Source of the DNA: Brachionus koreanus | Lineage: Eukaryota; Rotifera; Eurotatoria; Ploima; Brachionidae | Length of the DNA: 64,000 bases | NCBI GenBank assembly: GCA_016987375.1 | Contig: PJRA01000077.1 | Location: 112,074-176,073 of the forward strand | Reading direction: 5' to 3' | Part shown: positions 11,821 through 25,052 of the stretch, in pieces | Layout of the letters: each line of letters starts with the position of its first letter | Position numbering within the stretch: the first letter of the stretch is position 1 | Notes under the pieces: generated by a model | What the model saw: only the letters and a program-made list of their open reading frames with translations | Told to the model about the DNA's origin: nothing | The model's database searches: none | Translations under genes and position numbers: made by a program

Positions 11821-12977
11821 TTACTTAAATGAAAAAAGTAAAAAATTAATTGTTAATAAGACAAAAATTTTTACTCTTCTCGAAACTCTTCGATCTCTGC
11901 TACGACTTGTGCTTCTTGAGTACCTTTTGCGCCTGTACGAACCCGATCTTTCAAAAAAATGATCTTTTAAATCTTTCTTTAAAAGATTAACCCAATAAAA
12001 ACCTTGAGCGTCTTTTACGATTTCTATCTGATGATCTATCTCTACTTCTAGATCTACTTCTGCTTGAGCTTTCTTTTTTATTTCTTCTTCTCGAACTAGA
12101 TCTACTACGTGAATGAGACGATTTACCTCGGCTATCACAGTCAGACCTTGATCTTTAAAAGTTAACAAAAAAAATTTTTTTATTTTAATTTTTCTCGCTT
12201 TACCTTTTATTGTCTGATAGTTCTCCTGTCAAATCATATTTAGACGCATCAAACTCTTCATCCTCATCATCATCGTCATCATCATCGATGCTATCATCTA
12301 ATTTATACTTTGATAAATCAACATTCTCTTCTTCATCATCATCCTCATTATTCGAAGACTTTTTATCGTCAAGCTCATTATGTTTGGGGTCCGAAGCTCG
12401 AAATTTTTTTTTTATTCTTCCAAACTTAAAATCATTTTTAAATAACAATTTTTGACAAAAAATAAATAATATTGATAATTTTTAAGATATCAATAGATAA
12501 TAAACAAATAATAATAGATAAGATAAGAAAAAAATTATTTCAGACTTCATCATATTCATCATCAGATTCAGTTCTTTCTTTATATTCGACTCCTTCTCTT
12601 TCGTTGTAGCCTCCACCGTTGCCGGTGCGTGCTTCATTCTTCTGGTACTTTGGTGCATTGCACATATTACAGACTAGACGTCGGGCCCAGTTAATATTTC
12701 CGCATCTAAACAAAAATAAATGCCAAAAATAAATGCTTAACTAATTTGTCTGATTACGATTTGCACATCCAATCGTCAGCACTGAATAGACCACCACTTT
12801 TTTCAGCCGCTTTCTTTCCAATACTAGTTTTGGCTGCACAGAAAATTAATTTTAAAAATGTAATAAATAAATAAGATAAATAAAATTGAGTTTTAATCTC
12901 AAACATGATTTTGAGCATTCATCGGACACTAGGTCAAAACCACTGGAATCTTGGCGAACCCTTGGCTTTTTTCCCAT
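11821..12977 (-). CDS. ZRANB2: ZRANB2-like RS-domain splicing factor with a single visible RanBP2 zinc finger
   Basis: Exons 12977-12905, 12833-12758, 12705-12546, 12424-12204, 12152-12003 and 11947-11821 give about 268 residues. Visible in order: a short basic leader, a block GKKAAEKSGGLFSADDW, one RanBP2-type zinc finger (W.C..C, NWARR, CNMC), the NEREGVEYKERTESDDEYDEFGR region, acidic DLSKYKLDD and DASKYDL repeats, and an RS-rich tail. This matches human ZRANB2 from its second finger onward. Known ZRANB2 fingers bind GGU in single-stranded RNA and influence 5' splice site choice. The expected first finger (DWICP..CGNVNFARR type) is absent from exon 1. The last 17 residues read as hydrophobic intron-like sequence, so the true 3' end may use another exon after AGA|gtaaaa near 11875. 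Confidence 0.85.
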
Positions 12978-15719
12978 TTCATTCAAAATTCGCTTAATTG
13001 TTTAATAAAATAAGAGTTCTTTTTTTCTTTCTTTTTATATTTTTTGTTCTAAAATAAAATGGAAAATTAAAAACAAATTATTAGGTTAATAAAGAGCATT
13101 GATTAAAATTTTGTCTTGTGAGATTTTTAAATCGAAAAATAAATTTAATCAAAAATTTGCTAGGCGTGTCGAAAACAACACGCACAATTTTATTCAACAA
13201 ATTATCTAAAATACTCAGTATGAATAATATTGAATTTTTTTTTTAAATTAAAAATTGTTTTTCTTCAAAATATTTTATACTTAGAATAAAACTTAACTTT
13301 TTTTCGTCATGTGCACTAAGTTTCAGTTAAAAAAATATTAATTAAATATTATTAAAGCTGAAAAATAGAGCTTAGGTCTGACGCTAATTTATTTACATTT
13401 TATACATAAATAGAAAATTTTCAATTAAATTCGATTTTAATTAGGAGATTAAGATGAAATATTTTTATGCTAATTTTCTCTCTTTCTCTTTCTCTCTCTC
13501 TCTTTCTCTCACTCAAAAAATAAAATCAAGTCACTGCTGAATATTTTGCTTAGCCAAACATTCAAAAAAATCTGTTAAGGGTCTTGTGAAAAAAATTTAA
13601 ATCAAAAATGAATCTAATACTCATTGTGTAAACACTATAAATAGTAGATAAAATTATCTTTACAAATAAAATATATTGTTTGCATAGAAAATATTAAAAT
13701 ATTTATATAAAATGTTAAAATTTGATATTTAAAAGTCATATCTAAAAAATTATAGAAATTATTTCTTTTAAAAAATTTTCTCTAAATTTACAGGCAAACT
13801 TGAGTCTTAAGGTTTAAACGTTTTATTGATTAAAAATTACTGATTTAAGAAATAAATGTAATTGTACAATAGTTATTATAAAAACATATAAACTCTCGCG
13901 CTTTGGATGTTGGCATCATTGCAAAGTTTTTGAAGAAACTTCTGTAATAAGCTGTTGCGATAAAAGCAGCCAAATTTTTGCTTTTCTTGTTTTAATAAAA
14001 TTTCATCTTCACATAAAAATTCTTTATTTTCTATTCTTTATTTATAAATTTAAATAAAAAATTATTTTGATAAAAAACAAAAATAAAAAGATATCATTTT
14101 CTTAATAGAAACCATTTGAACACAAGGCTAAAAATTAAATTGTTAGCATGCAATATTTTGTTTTGGTAAAATTGTATTACAAAAAGATAAAATAATTTTA
14201 CTTAAAAGATAAATTTTTTTTATCAATTTAACAACATGCAATAAAATTTTAACCTTTAAGGATACTTTTGAAATTAGTTGATTCTAACAAGTTAAAGAGG
14301 ACAAACAACCAAGACTTGTGAAAGCGTTTCTGTTTAAGTTAAATACCAAGTGATTTAGTTTAATTTTTAAACTAAAAATAATAAGCAACTAGTGGTGGTA
14401 TAAAAGGGGTCTTAGTTTAATAAACCTTAAACATTAGCTCTTTAGGGATTACATTCATTCATTTAAAAAAAATAAACTAAAATTTAAAAATTTTGAATGA
14501 ATCACTGTTAGAAGCTTTTTTATTTTCATCTGAACGGTTTAATAATTATATTTGAAATTTTCTAATCGATCTTTTCTTTAAGCAACAATAAACTTAATTA
14601 TTAAGAAAAATTTTTTTTAGAACAAATTCCTTGAAATTAATAAAAAGCAATTCTTTATTTTTTTTTGATGTGTAATTTTTCTATTTGATTTTGTTCTTTT
14701 CATTTTCAAATAGCAGCAAAAATTTATTGATTATATTTTTTTAGACTTTTTATTTTTTTAATTTGTCTTTTATCTAGAATTATTAAAATTTAAAAAAAAT
14801 TAATTTTTCACTTCACCCAAAAAAAAAAATATTATATTAAAATTTATTTTAATCAAATTAATATTATTGATTTATTAATATGATAATTTATAGCTGAAGA
14901 ATTTTTACATTTATAATGAACTTATTAGAAAATAAATAAAAAGTATTAATTAATTCAATTATTTCAAGGTTTGAATAAGCTGGTTTATAATTGAACGCTG
15001 ATTTAGATCATATTATTTTGATAGAACTGTTAATTACTGAAGCTTAGAGGTAAACAAATGCTTTAGCTTGTGGGATAAGGCAGCGTTTAGTTGCACTTAG
15101 CTATAAATCGGAAAATAATGTTTTTATTAAGTTAAAAACATGTTTTTAGAATAGCAATAGGCAAACATAAATAAATATTGCTTTCTATTTAGCAGACTCA
15201 AATCGAGTACTGACATAAATTATTTGTTTTCGTAGTGTTTAAGATTGCTCTCAAAATGTACGAACAGATTATCTTCTATGCTAAAAGATCCGAATACAAA
15301 AAATCTATAAATTATTCCATTAAAATAAATATTGATGATTGAAGTTCAAATACGATTTGCTAAATTTTATTTTATTGTTTCTATTTATCTAAGAAAAACA
15401 TACATATATAAAAGGTTCACCTCGAATATGCATCTTCCAATAAGTCTGCCTTTATTTATTCCCTTAAACCATATCATTATATAGTTCTAAGAGAAAAAAA
15501 ATATTTTTTTTCATTTTCTGCCAGTTCCTTCTAAATAAAATGAAATTTAATTTTTTTATTGTTCTTATTCAACCCTCCAAAGATCTATCAAAATACATAA
15601 TGTCTCTTTTAAAAAATTTATTATAATAAATTTTATTTAAAGATTTTAAGAATTTTAAAAAATTTCAACTAACAAGAACAGTTGATAAGTATTTCGTAAC
15701 CAAAGTAATATTAGACGCG
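12978..15719. other. Long AT-rich intergenic region
   Basis: About 2.7 kb without a convincing ORF. A pyrimidine (CT/TTTCTC) simple repeat lies at about 13476-13513. Two short segments (13880-13960 and 15000-15110) are less AT-rich than the rest, but I cannot assign them. It should include the promoters of ZRANB2 (left) and the TRIC gene (right). Confidence 0.5.
13476..13513. repeat. CT-rich microsatellite
   Basis: Pure pyrimidine tract of CT and TTTCTC units on the + strand, upstream of ZRANB2. It stands out from the surrounding A/T-rich spacer. Confidence 0.85.
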
Positions 15720-16726
15720 ATGAAGCTTGATCTAGAAACTTTAGAAGAATACGGAAGTATTCTTCTAAAATTGAAGATGTATCCCTACTTTGATATAGCC
15801 CACTATTTATTAATGTGTTTGGCAGTAAGGGAGGACATACAAACATATCAATCGAGTAAATTTTGAAAAAAAAAAAAATTTTACAATTTTTTATTTATAT
15901 ACAACTAAAGCTATTCCTAATTTTCACAAACGACACCCACTGGCTTGTTATCTGTCCAGTATGATTTTGTGCTTTGGTGGCGGAATATTGGTTCATTTTT
16001 TGCTCGGAGAGCCCATACTAAACGATTTTAAGCATCATCAAAATCTGGTTCTGGCAACTGCTTGCTGGTATACTAACTCAAATAAAATAAATATCTTATT
16101 TACTCTATTTAATTAATTGTTTTAGGTATTTGGTATTCTTTTCTCCATTTGACATGGTATATAAATTAGTTAAATTAACACCGGTCAAAATAGCTGTCAG
16201 TGTGCTAAAAGAACTTCAACGATCTAGAAAAATCTATGACGGAGTGAATCATGGCCATCATCTCTATCCAAATAGTTATGTAATAATAGTATTGTGTGGT
16301 GCAATTAAAGGAGCTGGAAGTGGATTTTTGACAATCATTGAAAGATTCAATCGCGGAATTTATTTACCCAATACCAATGAAACTCTTCATCCATCATTGT
16401 AAAAAATAAAAAAAAAATTTTTTCAAAATTTTTATTTATTCGATTTTTTTAGTGCAACTAAAGGATGTTTGCTTGCAGCAATTGTTTTCACGCTTGAGCG
16501 CAAAGCCTTATTGAGTATTTCAAGAACAGCTTTGTTCTTTGGTGTTGCGACAATTTTTGTCTATGTTAAAATAATGAGCATTTTTTTCAAGTCATTTGAT
16601 CCAATATTGCCTTTTGAGAATCTATCGTCAGCAGTTTTTTTCGGCGGCATAATGGATGCCCTTAAAAAAGCAAGCCAAACTCAACCGACATTAAATCAAA
16701 CAAATAAAGATAACAAAAATGATTAG
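15720..16726 (+). CDS. TMEM38: Trimeric intracellular cation channel (TRIC, TMEM38)
   Basis: Exons 15720-15855, 15911-16067, 16126-16398 and 16453-16726 give 279 residues. Landmarks of TRIC channels are all present: MYPYFDIAHYLLM in TM1, a GGGI..HFLLGEP turn, CWYLVFFSPFDMVYKL, and the pore-domain segment KGAGSGFLTIIERF. TRIC proteins are trimeric K+ channels of the sarcoplasmic/endoplasmic reticulum that supply counter-ion current during Ca2+ release. The C-terminal tail is short and polar (NQTNKDNKND). The start is the first in-frame ATG, 15 residues before the conserved core. A and B subtypes cannot be separated. Confidence 0.93.
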
Positions 16727-18400
16727 GCACCAATTGATACCAATAGTATAAATAACTTAATAATGAATGACAAGTGGCTTTTTTTTCACAAAATTTTTCT
16801 AAAGACATTCTAGTCTTTATCAAAAAAATAAAAATTATTGAAAATTAATTCAACCTATTTGAGAATAGTATATTTTATCCTAATACCTTGTTTTGAATTT
16901 TTTTCAAGTGTCAGTCTATGAATGTTTTTTATCCAAATTGTCTAATTAATAAAAAAATTTTAAAAATAGATTTTATTTATAAAATTAAGTAAAATTATTT
17001 CCAATTTTCTAGTAATTTAAAAAAAAAAAAAGTAAACAATAACAAAAATTATTTGCTGATTAATTTGGATTTAATTGCGCAATTTTACTTCATCATCATT
17101 AATAAAAGATTATGAGCAACTAAAGTTTACAAAGGTCTACAATGCTTTTTTGCCAAGTTATAAGTAAAAAAAATAATTATATATAAGCTCATGCTTTCTT
17201 GGATCATTGCTTGCATAAGGTAGTTGACTTTTTGCAAATCATTAAGGTTAAATTATATATTTTCTTCCTCTTTTTGGAGTTTTTAATTTCATCTTTCATT
17301 CACTCTTTGAGAACTACCCTGAAAAATTTTATGATGCAAACCCATATACATATCTATAGATAAATAGTTCTCTGAAATTTAGTACAATAGAATAGCACAT
17401 AACATCTAAATCAATTTTAAAGAATTTTTTCTTCAGGATAAAAATATTGCTTCTTTAAATGTAAAATGGTGCAGTATTCATAGTCCCAGAGTGCAAATAT
17501 AGCACAATCAATTTTATGACTTTTTTGTGTTTTTTAATGTGGAGAATTTTTTTCTTTTGAAAAAATAAAGCCAAAAAAATAAAAATTTATTTTTCTCCAT
17601 GCACGTCATGTATTCTGAACACACACCTCTGTCTTGATTGCTTCGGTACATTGGTGTATTGATTGAATACAATTAACTGATATTGATAGTCAATAATATT
17701 ATGAATGTTGAGTCATGTTGTATTTACAGAACCAGTTTTTAACTTGTGGAGAAAAAAACAATTTTTTTTTGTTGATTTTTTTAAATTCAAAAACAAATTG
17801 AAAAAAAATTTTAGCTTTAAACTAAATTAAAATATATTTTGCAACATAAGTGCAGCAGCATGCTTTTTTTCACCTTTTATATCTAAAATTAATCTTAATA
17901 AATTCTTTAATTAGTTAAACTAAAAATTTTGGTTGTTAATCAGTAATATCAAAATAAAAAAATCTAATTAATCTTTTTATTATTTGGTTTTTACATAAAT
18001 TACTTCTAAAACGTCTTCTGCATATTCTATCTGCTTATTTTTTTATTTTGACTTATTCAATAGGTTCTATTTAGATGGTTCAAAAAAAGTTATCTAAGTT
18101 TTTGGCAAAATTTTAAAATTGTCGGCTCTGATACAGTATCATTTATATTCAGTTTTAGTAGACGCCAATTTTTTTTTGAATTTCACTACACTTTATTCTG
18201 TTATTTTGTCCTTAATTGCACAAAAATTTGATTCAAAGAAAAATTTTTTTTTTTTTAGTTATAAAAGATCAAATAATTAATTTTATTTTAAAATTAAAAT
18301 CAACCTATATTATAATAGATATAAAAATAAATTTTAAACCGGTTCAAAAAAAAATAATAAAACAAAAAAAGATTAAAAAAAAAGAAAACAACTAAAATTA
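16727..18400. other. AT-rich convergent intergenic region
   Basis: About 1.7 kb between the convergent 3' ends of the TRIC and TBC1D30 genes. AATAAA-like signals follow both genes. I see no gene or repeat I can support. Confidence 0.5.
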
Positions 18401-21400
18401 TTATTTATAAAGACCGAGTCTGTGGCCATTTTTGGCAACATTTGTATTCAGATGTCGAATCGGAAACGGATTGAGTGGAGTCAAATTTCTGCTCTCTTCT
18501 TTTACTAAATTTTCAATTATTGTTGAATTAAAGCTTTTAGAACTTTCTCTAGATAATTTCCTATGCTTATTATCATTAGAAATCAGCACAGACACACCGC
18601 TAACTGATTCACTACTCTTGGTCACTTCACTCTTGTTCGCCAATTCCAATAAGCTAAATTTTTTCTCGTCACTTTGACTTGTTGCTTGTGATTCTTGCTG
18701 TAGTTCCTGATTATCGCTCAAATCATCTTCGTCATCATCACTTAAATAATCCATACTCTTTTTACACTGTTCGTCCAAATGTAAAATATTCTCGACTAAA
18801 TTCTTGGACTGGTTTATTTTCTCAATTAATTTTTCATCCAGTACATTGTCCGTATTCAAATGCACTGATCTTTTGAGCGTATTTTTGTTCATGTCAGTTG
18901 GTTTTATGAGCAAATGGTTGACAATTGGTGATGGTTGAAGCGAAAAATGTGGCTCGGTGCTTTTCTGTTTGAGTCTGTGCTGATCAGAAGCTGACTGAAT
19001 AATAATTTGAGCCTGTTTTTGTCGTTCTTTGAGTTTTTTGTACTGTTTTTTAAGCTCATTTAAGTCCATAGTCAACTGTTCACTCAACGGCTTTGGATTG
19101 TACATTTGAGAAACGGAAGAAATAGCGCCTGGTGTGACTAGATTTAGTTCAATTGAGTTGTCTTTTTTCTTAGAGCCAAAAGTGTTTGCAGCAGCCACAG
19201 CTTGTATCATTATGTCTTTGTGATGTGATGAGGTAAAATTGGCTCGATTGGGCATCAAAAGAGCAAAGCACGAGATCATTTTGGCCAAATCGTCAATTTC
19301 GGCATCCTGGTCTTGGTCATTTTTAGAGCGCAATTTTAGCTCAACCAAAGTTGTCTGCTGATCGCCTAGTCTGATCAATTGATCGTTGTCTTTTTTCAAA
19401 TTTTGAAATGGATTTATGTTGAATGTAAATTTTTCTCTAAGTTCGCACAGACCCTGCAATGGAAAGTTGCCATATGAGAATATTTTCTCAATTAGATTGT
19501 TTTCTTCAATGGTGTTCTGTTCGAACAAACGCACTGATAGTATGCTCATCATGCTGTAAAACGAGTCTGCACTAGTTGCTTTCATTATGGATACGGACAG
19601 CTTGTCCCAAATGGAAAGCGATGTGCGAAATAGTATTTCGGAGCCGAACAAAAAAACACAGTCCCATACGCGCAAAAGAACACTTTTTGGCAAACATGTG
19701 GCAAATAGAGTTAGAAACCATTGCATAGTGAACACATTTGTCAATGGCGGCTCATACGTATTTATTTGTGGCATGGGCTTTTTTTTCAATTTAGTGCTCA
19801 TTTTATTGCTTGTCATTGAGTTAAATTGAAGTTGATTTAGATGAATGTAAAGCTTTGGCAGTTTTTGTTTGAGAAGCTCTCTAAAAACAGCCATGTCGAC
19901 GGCCAGAGTGTGCATCGAATTTGTGAAGTATCCCTCAGGCAGAATGTGATCTATCAAATAGATCATGCACATCAATGCGTCCTCTTCTTTGTGCTCAACA
20001 ATTTCCAATATGAGAGCAGCAATAATGTTAAAGCCTTGACAATAGCCTACTGATTTGTTGTAGCGAGCATATGCAAGCAGTACCCGCTTGAGCAGGGCCC
20101 GGTCCTGCTCGTTCTCATGTCCACTGAACGCACTGCATCCAGTGCGGTGAAGGTCCTTGACTATTTGAATGCCGAGCTCGTCATCGTCCGGATTAGAGCG
20201 GTCATTGAACGCTGCTCGTCGTGTCCTATTCCAATCCAAGTTCAAACTTTGAATATATTTTTTTGACAAATTTAGCCATATCTTAAAAAAAAAAAAATTA
20301 AATTAATTTTTTTCTTAAATTTTTAATAAAATTTTAAAACTATTTTACACTTTTTCTAAATTCTGAAGGCACTCCGCCCGGCAGACGGACCAAAGCTTGC
20401 ATTGCGTCCTTCCACTGGACAAAGCCGGCTTCGCCAGGCACCGGATTTATTGTGAATTTCATTTGAGTGTCTTCTCCTTGACAAAAAAAAGGTGTTTTTT
20501 ATTTTTTTTTTTTTGTTTTCAAAATAAAAAACGTTTGATCTAAAATTGCTGTTTATTTTAAGTAGGCGTTTGTTTTTCTAATTTAATTTAGTTTGACAAT
20601 TAAAATACATAAGTAGACAGGCTGAGATGACGTAAATAGATGCAATGAATAAATTTTTTTTTGTTGAAAAAATTATTGATTTTCTTTCTCTCTCAAATAA
20701 TGTTACAATATTTGAATAAATAACATTTTTTCTTTTTTCATAATGTAAAATGTCTCATCGCCTAATAGAAGCATTAACGAATCGATTAGACAACAAAATT
20801 GAATGGTTTTTTTAATTTTTTCTATTTCTATTTTAATCGATTTTTTTTCGAATTATAAAAGAAAAGTTCAAGTAACTATAGAAACTTAAAGGACAAACTT
20901 TAAAGTGCTTTTTGAAAATATCTCATTTAGAATTATAAATTATCTGAGAGAATTAATTAATAATTAAAAATTCAAATATTTTCAACAGAAAAAAAGAAAT
21001 GCAAAATTTAATCTTTGTTAATCAAAAATATTGGTTTTTTTTTTTTCAAAATAGAATTTAATGAAGAATAATGAAAGTTTTTATTTGATTTAATTAAAAA
21101 TAACAATTTTAATCTAATTTGAATCTTGTGAAACAAAAAAAAATTATTTTTTTTCACTTTAATTTAACACTCAACGAACGGAATGATTTTCCACCCATTC
21201 TATTTGACTAATTTTTTAAATTTTTTTCAGTGAAATAAAATTATTTTAGAATATTTTTGATTAAAGTTAAGATTAAATTTATTGAATAAAAAACAAATAA
21301 GGAAAGTAACAAAAAGAGTTCAAAAGACTCCTGTGGCCTTTGAGTGTTAAAACTAAATATTTGTTGTTCAATAGACACGTTAGAGCTAATTTTTTAGAAT

Positions 21401-22726
21401 AAAAACTATTGCCGTTATTTTAGATAATAAATAGTTTAAAAAACTTGTGAATTATTTATCGATTATGGCAAAGATTTTTATCAATTTAAAGACTGTTTAA
21501 AATTCAGACTTGAGGCAAAATAGCATAACAATTATGCTTTAACAACTTTTGAGAAAAGTATGGCTTTTTTTAATAAGAAATTATCTCAAAAAAAAATCAA
21601 TTATTTTTAAAAAAGAACTAAATAAAATTTGTCAGACTTATTTTTTTAAAGCTTTAATTTTTTCCGAGTTTAAAATAAATAATTTAAACAATTTTAAAAT
21701 CTTTACTTCGTTTTAAAGAATTCGCCTGAAGTAGAGCAGTGATTAGATCGAAATTTTTGTTCAATTTGGAAGACAATTTGTCTTTTTGCTTAAGTTGTCT
21801 TATTAGTTTAGCAGACATTTGATTTATTTTTGCATCCAATTCATTTCTAAGAGATTTTAGCTCATTTAATTCTTTGATAAAAAAGGCAATTAATAATTTC
21901 CTAAATTAATAATAAATAGTTGATTTAACAAACCAAAATTTTGAAGTGAAGACTTGGCTAATTTGAAGCTCTTGCGACACTCTGACTCATGATCAGCATT
22001 CGAGTCAATGCCACTGTAGCGTGAACTGGAAAAAGACATTTCAGTGAACACATCACTCTCCATATTATCCCTAAGAGTTATATTAAAGCGGTCATATATA
22101 TCGCCAAGAAGACCTTCGACCAGAGACTCGTTGCGCATGGAGCTATTCACCGACGTCTTGTTACTTAGTGATTTTTGCTGTGGCTTTATCTTAGGTGTTC
22201 TAGTAAGACATGCTGAAGAACTTCGAAATATTGACATTTTTTTTGTCTCATTTAGAGTGCGCTCAATTTCTGCCAAGAGTTCATCTTGGTCGATTTTTCC
22301 AAACTCATCCCAACACAGTGGAGAACTTTCAACTATTTCACTTTCGTCCAAGCTTAACATTGGACTTTGATTCATTGATAAAGTCGAGCTGTTCATCACT
22401 GACTTTGAAGAAAATTCATCAGTCACTGATGATGTATTTATTAGTTTGGCAGTTTTGTCAGATTCTTCTTCTTCTGATTCGCCTTCTTCTACTGTTTCGT
22501 CATCTTCTTCGCTCTCTACTCGCAAATTTCTTAAATCTACACTCGGTTGTTCAGACTTATCTGAAGACTTGGATTTAAAATTAAAAAATTTCTTCTGTAA
22601 TTTGACCTCATGACTTTTATTGCTGTTGTTGTTGTTGTTGTTGATGTCTTTTTTAATATTTGGCAACTCGGTGTCCGAGTCTATGTTTATGTCTATAAAT
22701 CGATCTGGATCGATTTTATCTTCCAT
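18401..22726 (-). CDS. TBC1D30: TBC1D30-like Rab GTPase-activating protein
   Basis: Exons 22726-21934, 21871-21707, 20476-20349 and 20281-18401 join in phase (988 residues; human about 924). Exon 1 is low-complexity and acidic (Asn run, EEDDETVEEGESEEEE) and ends with LVEGLLGDIYD. Exon 2 holds the coiled segment SAKLIRQLKQKDKL, almost identical to what I recall of human TBC1D30. Exon 4 carries the TBC domain with RSNPDDDELGIQIVKDLHRTG, the glutamine-finger motif VGYCQGFN, and PPLTNVFTMQWFLTLFATCLP; the arginine-finger region (LDWNRTRR) is intact. TBC proteins stimulate Rab GTP hydrolysis; TBC1D30 has been tied to Rab8 and to primary cilia. The tail is Ser-rich and acidic and ends GHRLGLYK. 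Intron 2 is 1.23 kb, large for this locus. Confidence 0.93.
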
Positions 22727-24387
22727 TATCTAAAATCAACTTTTTGAATTAAGAAAATTTGAAATATTTTTTTGTTTTATTATAATCAAGTCTAAATAGA
22801 GCATAATTTGAAAAAAAATTGAGGCCTAATTTAATATTCAAAAAAATTTTTATTACAATTACTCTAAAGCTACAATAAAAATTTAAATTTTTTTTTTTTA
22901 TTTTAAAATGTATGTTGATAGAAAGATTTAATTTTTTTCTTTTTGTTGTACGACAAGTCATTTAGAAATATTTTATTGAATCATTGATCGCATCTGACTT
23001 GGCGCTTTTAATTCGCAACAAATTTAAAATTAGAAAAATTGTGAACAAATTATTTTAAATTTAATTTTAAATCAAACAATAAAATGATGGCTTCGTTTAG
23101 AAAATTAACAATTATATCCATATGTTGCTAATCAAAATTTTAGAAATGCAAAATAAAAATTTATATCTTGCGTTTTATTATATAATGTGATTGATAAAAA
23201 AAAAACTTTTCCTTTTAAAAATTTTAATTTAGATTAACTTTAGATTAGGTTCGATTTTTAAAAACTCAAATAAAATCCACAAAAATTTTAATTTTTCCCT
23301 TAAAAATAGGGTTAGAATAAAATTCTTCAATTATTAAGGATATACATAAAAAAATAATCACAATCAAATTAAATAGAAAAACACTAATTTTAATTTTTTT
23401 TACACTTATTTGATTCAAACTTTACTTTTTATTAAAATTTTAATTCTAATTTAGAACAAAGTACTTCAATTTTATCTTTGACATTTACTAATTGAATATA
23501 AAAAAGCAATTTTTTCTTAAAAAACAATCAGACGTAAAAAAATCAAAATTATGATCATAATCCCGTAGTCCCTTCGGTCAATTATCCGAAAACCATTCAT
23601 CCAGCCATTCATTAAAAAACAATAGAAAATAGGATAAAATGTCTAATTCAGTCAGAATTTTAGAAAACTAATCTAATGATACAGCCGAAAACGCTGAAGC
23701 ATTACCATAAAACAAAATAATTGATAGCAAATCTTTTCAAGAATGTGAGTCATTGAATGATTTAAAAGATTAATTAAAAACCATCATTTTGATAACATTT
23801 CTTTGAGTTTTCATACAACACTTTGACTTTCCAATTGCGATAAACATGTCTATAACTGCAAACATAGAAGAGGAACTAGTTTCAAAAAGAACAAGATTGG
23901 AGGCAAACAATGTAGAGTAATTGACAAACAGGCAAAATTGTGTGATCAATGTGACGCGCAAATCAAGAAAAAACGCTACTAGGCTTGTCCAAAAAAATGT
24001 GGAAAAAATTTTAAAATTTAACTATTTTTGGTTTTCAAAATAATTTTTTTTTTAAACCAAGTAATACCTGTATAAACATATTAACATATTTAATAGAGGA
24101 TATTATGGTACTTATGAGCAAAAAAACAATTCTATGTGTAAAAAACTGTCTAACTTAGAAAAAAATATACATAAGTATTTCTGACTTTGATCCAGGAACA
24201 TCAATTGACTTGATTGAACATACAAAGGCCGATAGACAATACCCACCTATTTCAAATTTTAAGCGACCTTTTAAAAATAGAATTCTTACACAAATTATCG
24301 TTAAATTAATAACTATCTTAAGATACTGCTACGCAAAAAATTTAGTATTTTAGATAAATGAACTGCAGTGTCATAGAAAACACGTTG
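22727..24387. other. AT-rich intergenic region upstream of TBC1D30
   Basis: About 1.7 kb. The stretch 23540-24000 is slightly richer in GC and might be an eroded mobile element, but all frames are broken and I recognise no motif. The TBC1D30 promoter should lie at the left edge. Confidence 0.4.
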
Positions 24388-24591
24388 CTAATTAAAATTA
24401 GCCAGGGCAACCCTGGTTAAACCCATATTCATACAGCTTTCTTCATAATTTAAATATCGAGTTAATTTAAGTATTTTAGTCAACCTGTGTTGTATATCTT
24501 CTAATATTTTTATATCTTCTAATAAATATGGTGACCATACAGGAATAGCATATTCAAGGTTTGGTCTAATATAACAAGTATTTAAACTCAT
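24388..24591 (-). pseudogene. LINE reverse transcriptase C-terminal fragment
   Basis: A 67-codon open stretch reads CYIRPNLEYAIPVWSPYLLEDI followed by LEDIQHRLTKIL, then LNYEESC and LGLTRVALAN. The series (Y.RP.LEYA.PVWSPY..D....E..Q...T..L...LNYEE....LGL) is the characteristic thumb or post-RT region of non-LTR retrotransposons. No palm domain or endonuclease is joined to it, so this is a 5'-truncated relic. Confidence 0.8.
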
Positions 24592-24659
24592 CTTATAACA
24601 TTTTGTAATTTTTTTCTAATTTGGTCAATGAGACTTAAAACAAATAAATAATAATAATA

Positions 24660-24950
24660 AAAATTAAATTAATAAATATTGGAATCTAGTAGATCGCGGT
24701 TCTAACACGAAACAATAAAGAATAGAACTTAAATAATAGCTTTATTGATAAACGATTGCTTCTAGTTTAAACTAAACAAATAATGACAAATCTTCTTCTC
24801 TAATAATTTACACAAATTTAAATACTAGCGAGTTAAATACTTGCTAAATGCATGAGATCATAGTATTTCACAGTGAAACTAAAGACATCTAAGTTGGCTA
24901 GAGTCGGTGTTGTAGTTATTGAGCTAGCTACAACATAAAAATTAGAATTA
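24660..24950 (-). repeat. Dispersed repeat C, copy 1 (solo-LTR-like)
   Basis: This segment shares ordered blocks with 31800-32150: a Tyr-poor AT core containing CTAAACAAATAAT, then TTTACACA..TTAAATACTAG, and the sharply conserved AGTTGGCTAGAGTCGGTGTT near the right edge. On the minus strand it begins TGTTGTAGC, which resembles an LTR end, but I could not find a matching CA end, a primer-binding site or target duplication. The LTR label is therefore a guess. Confidence 0.6.
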
Positions 24951-25052
24951 GAACTTAAATATTGAAAATAAAAATTGCACTAAATAATAAACATTTATTT
25001 CCAATATAATAAAAATAATTACAATTAAAATCGTGTTTATAAATGATTTGAA

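Noticed and set aside
12210..12455. Poly-Ser ORF on the plus strand
   Set aside because: Antisense of the acidic DLSKYKLDD segment of ZRANB2.
13476..13513. CT tract as a branch-point or polypyrimidine signal of a gene
   Set aside because: No flanking acceptor or open exon on either strand; treated as a microsatellite.
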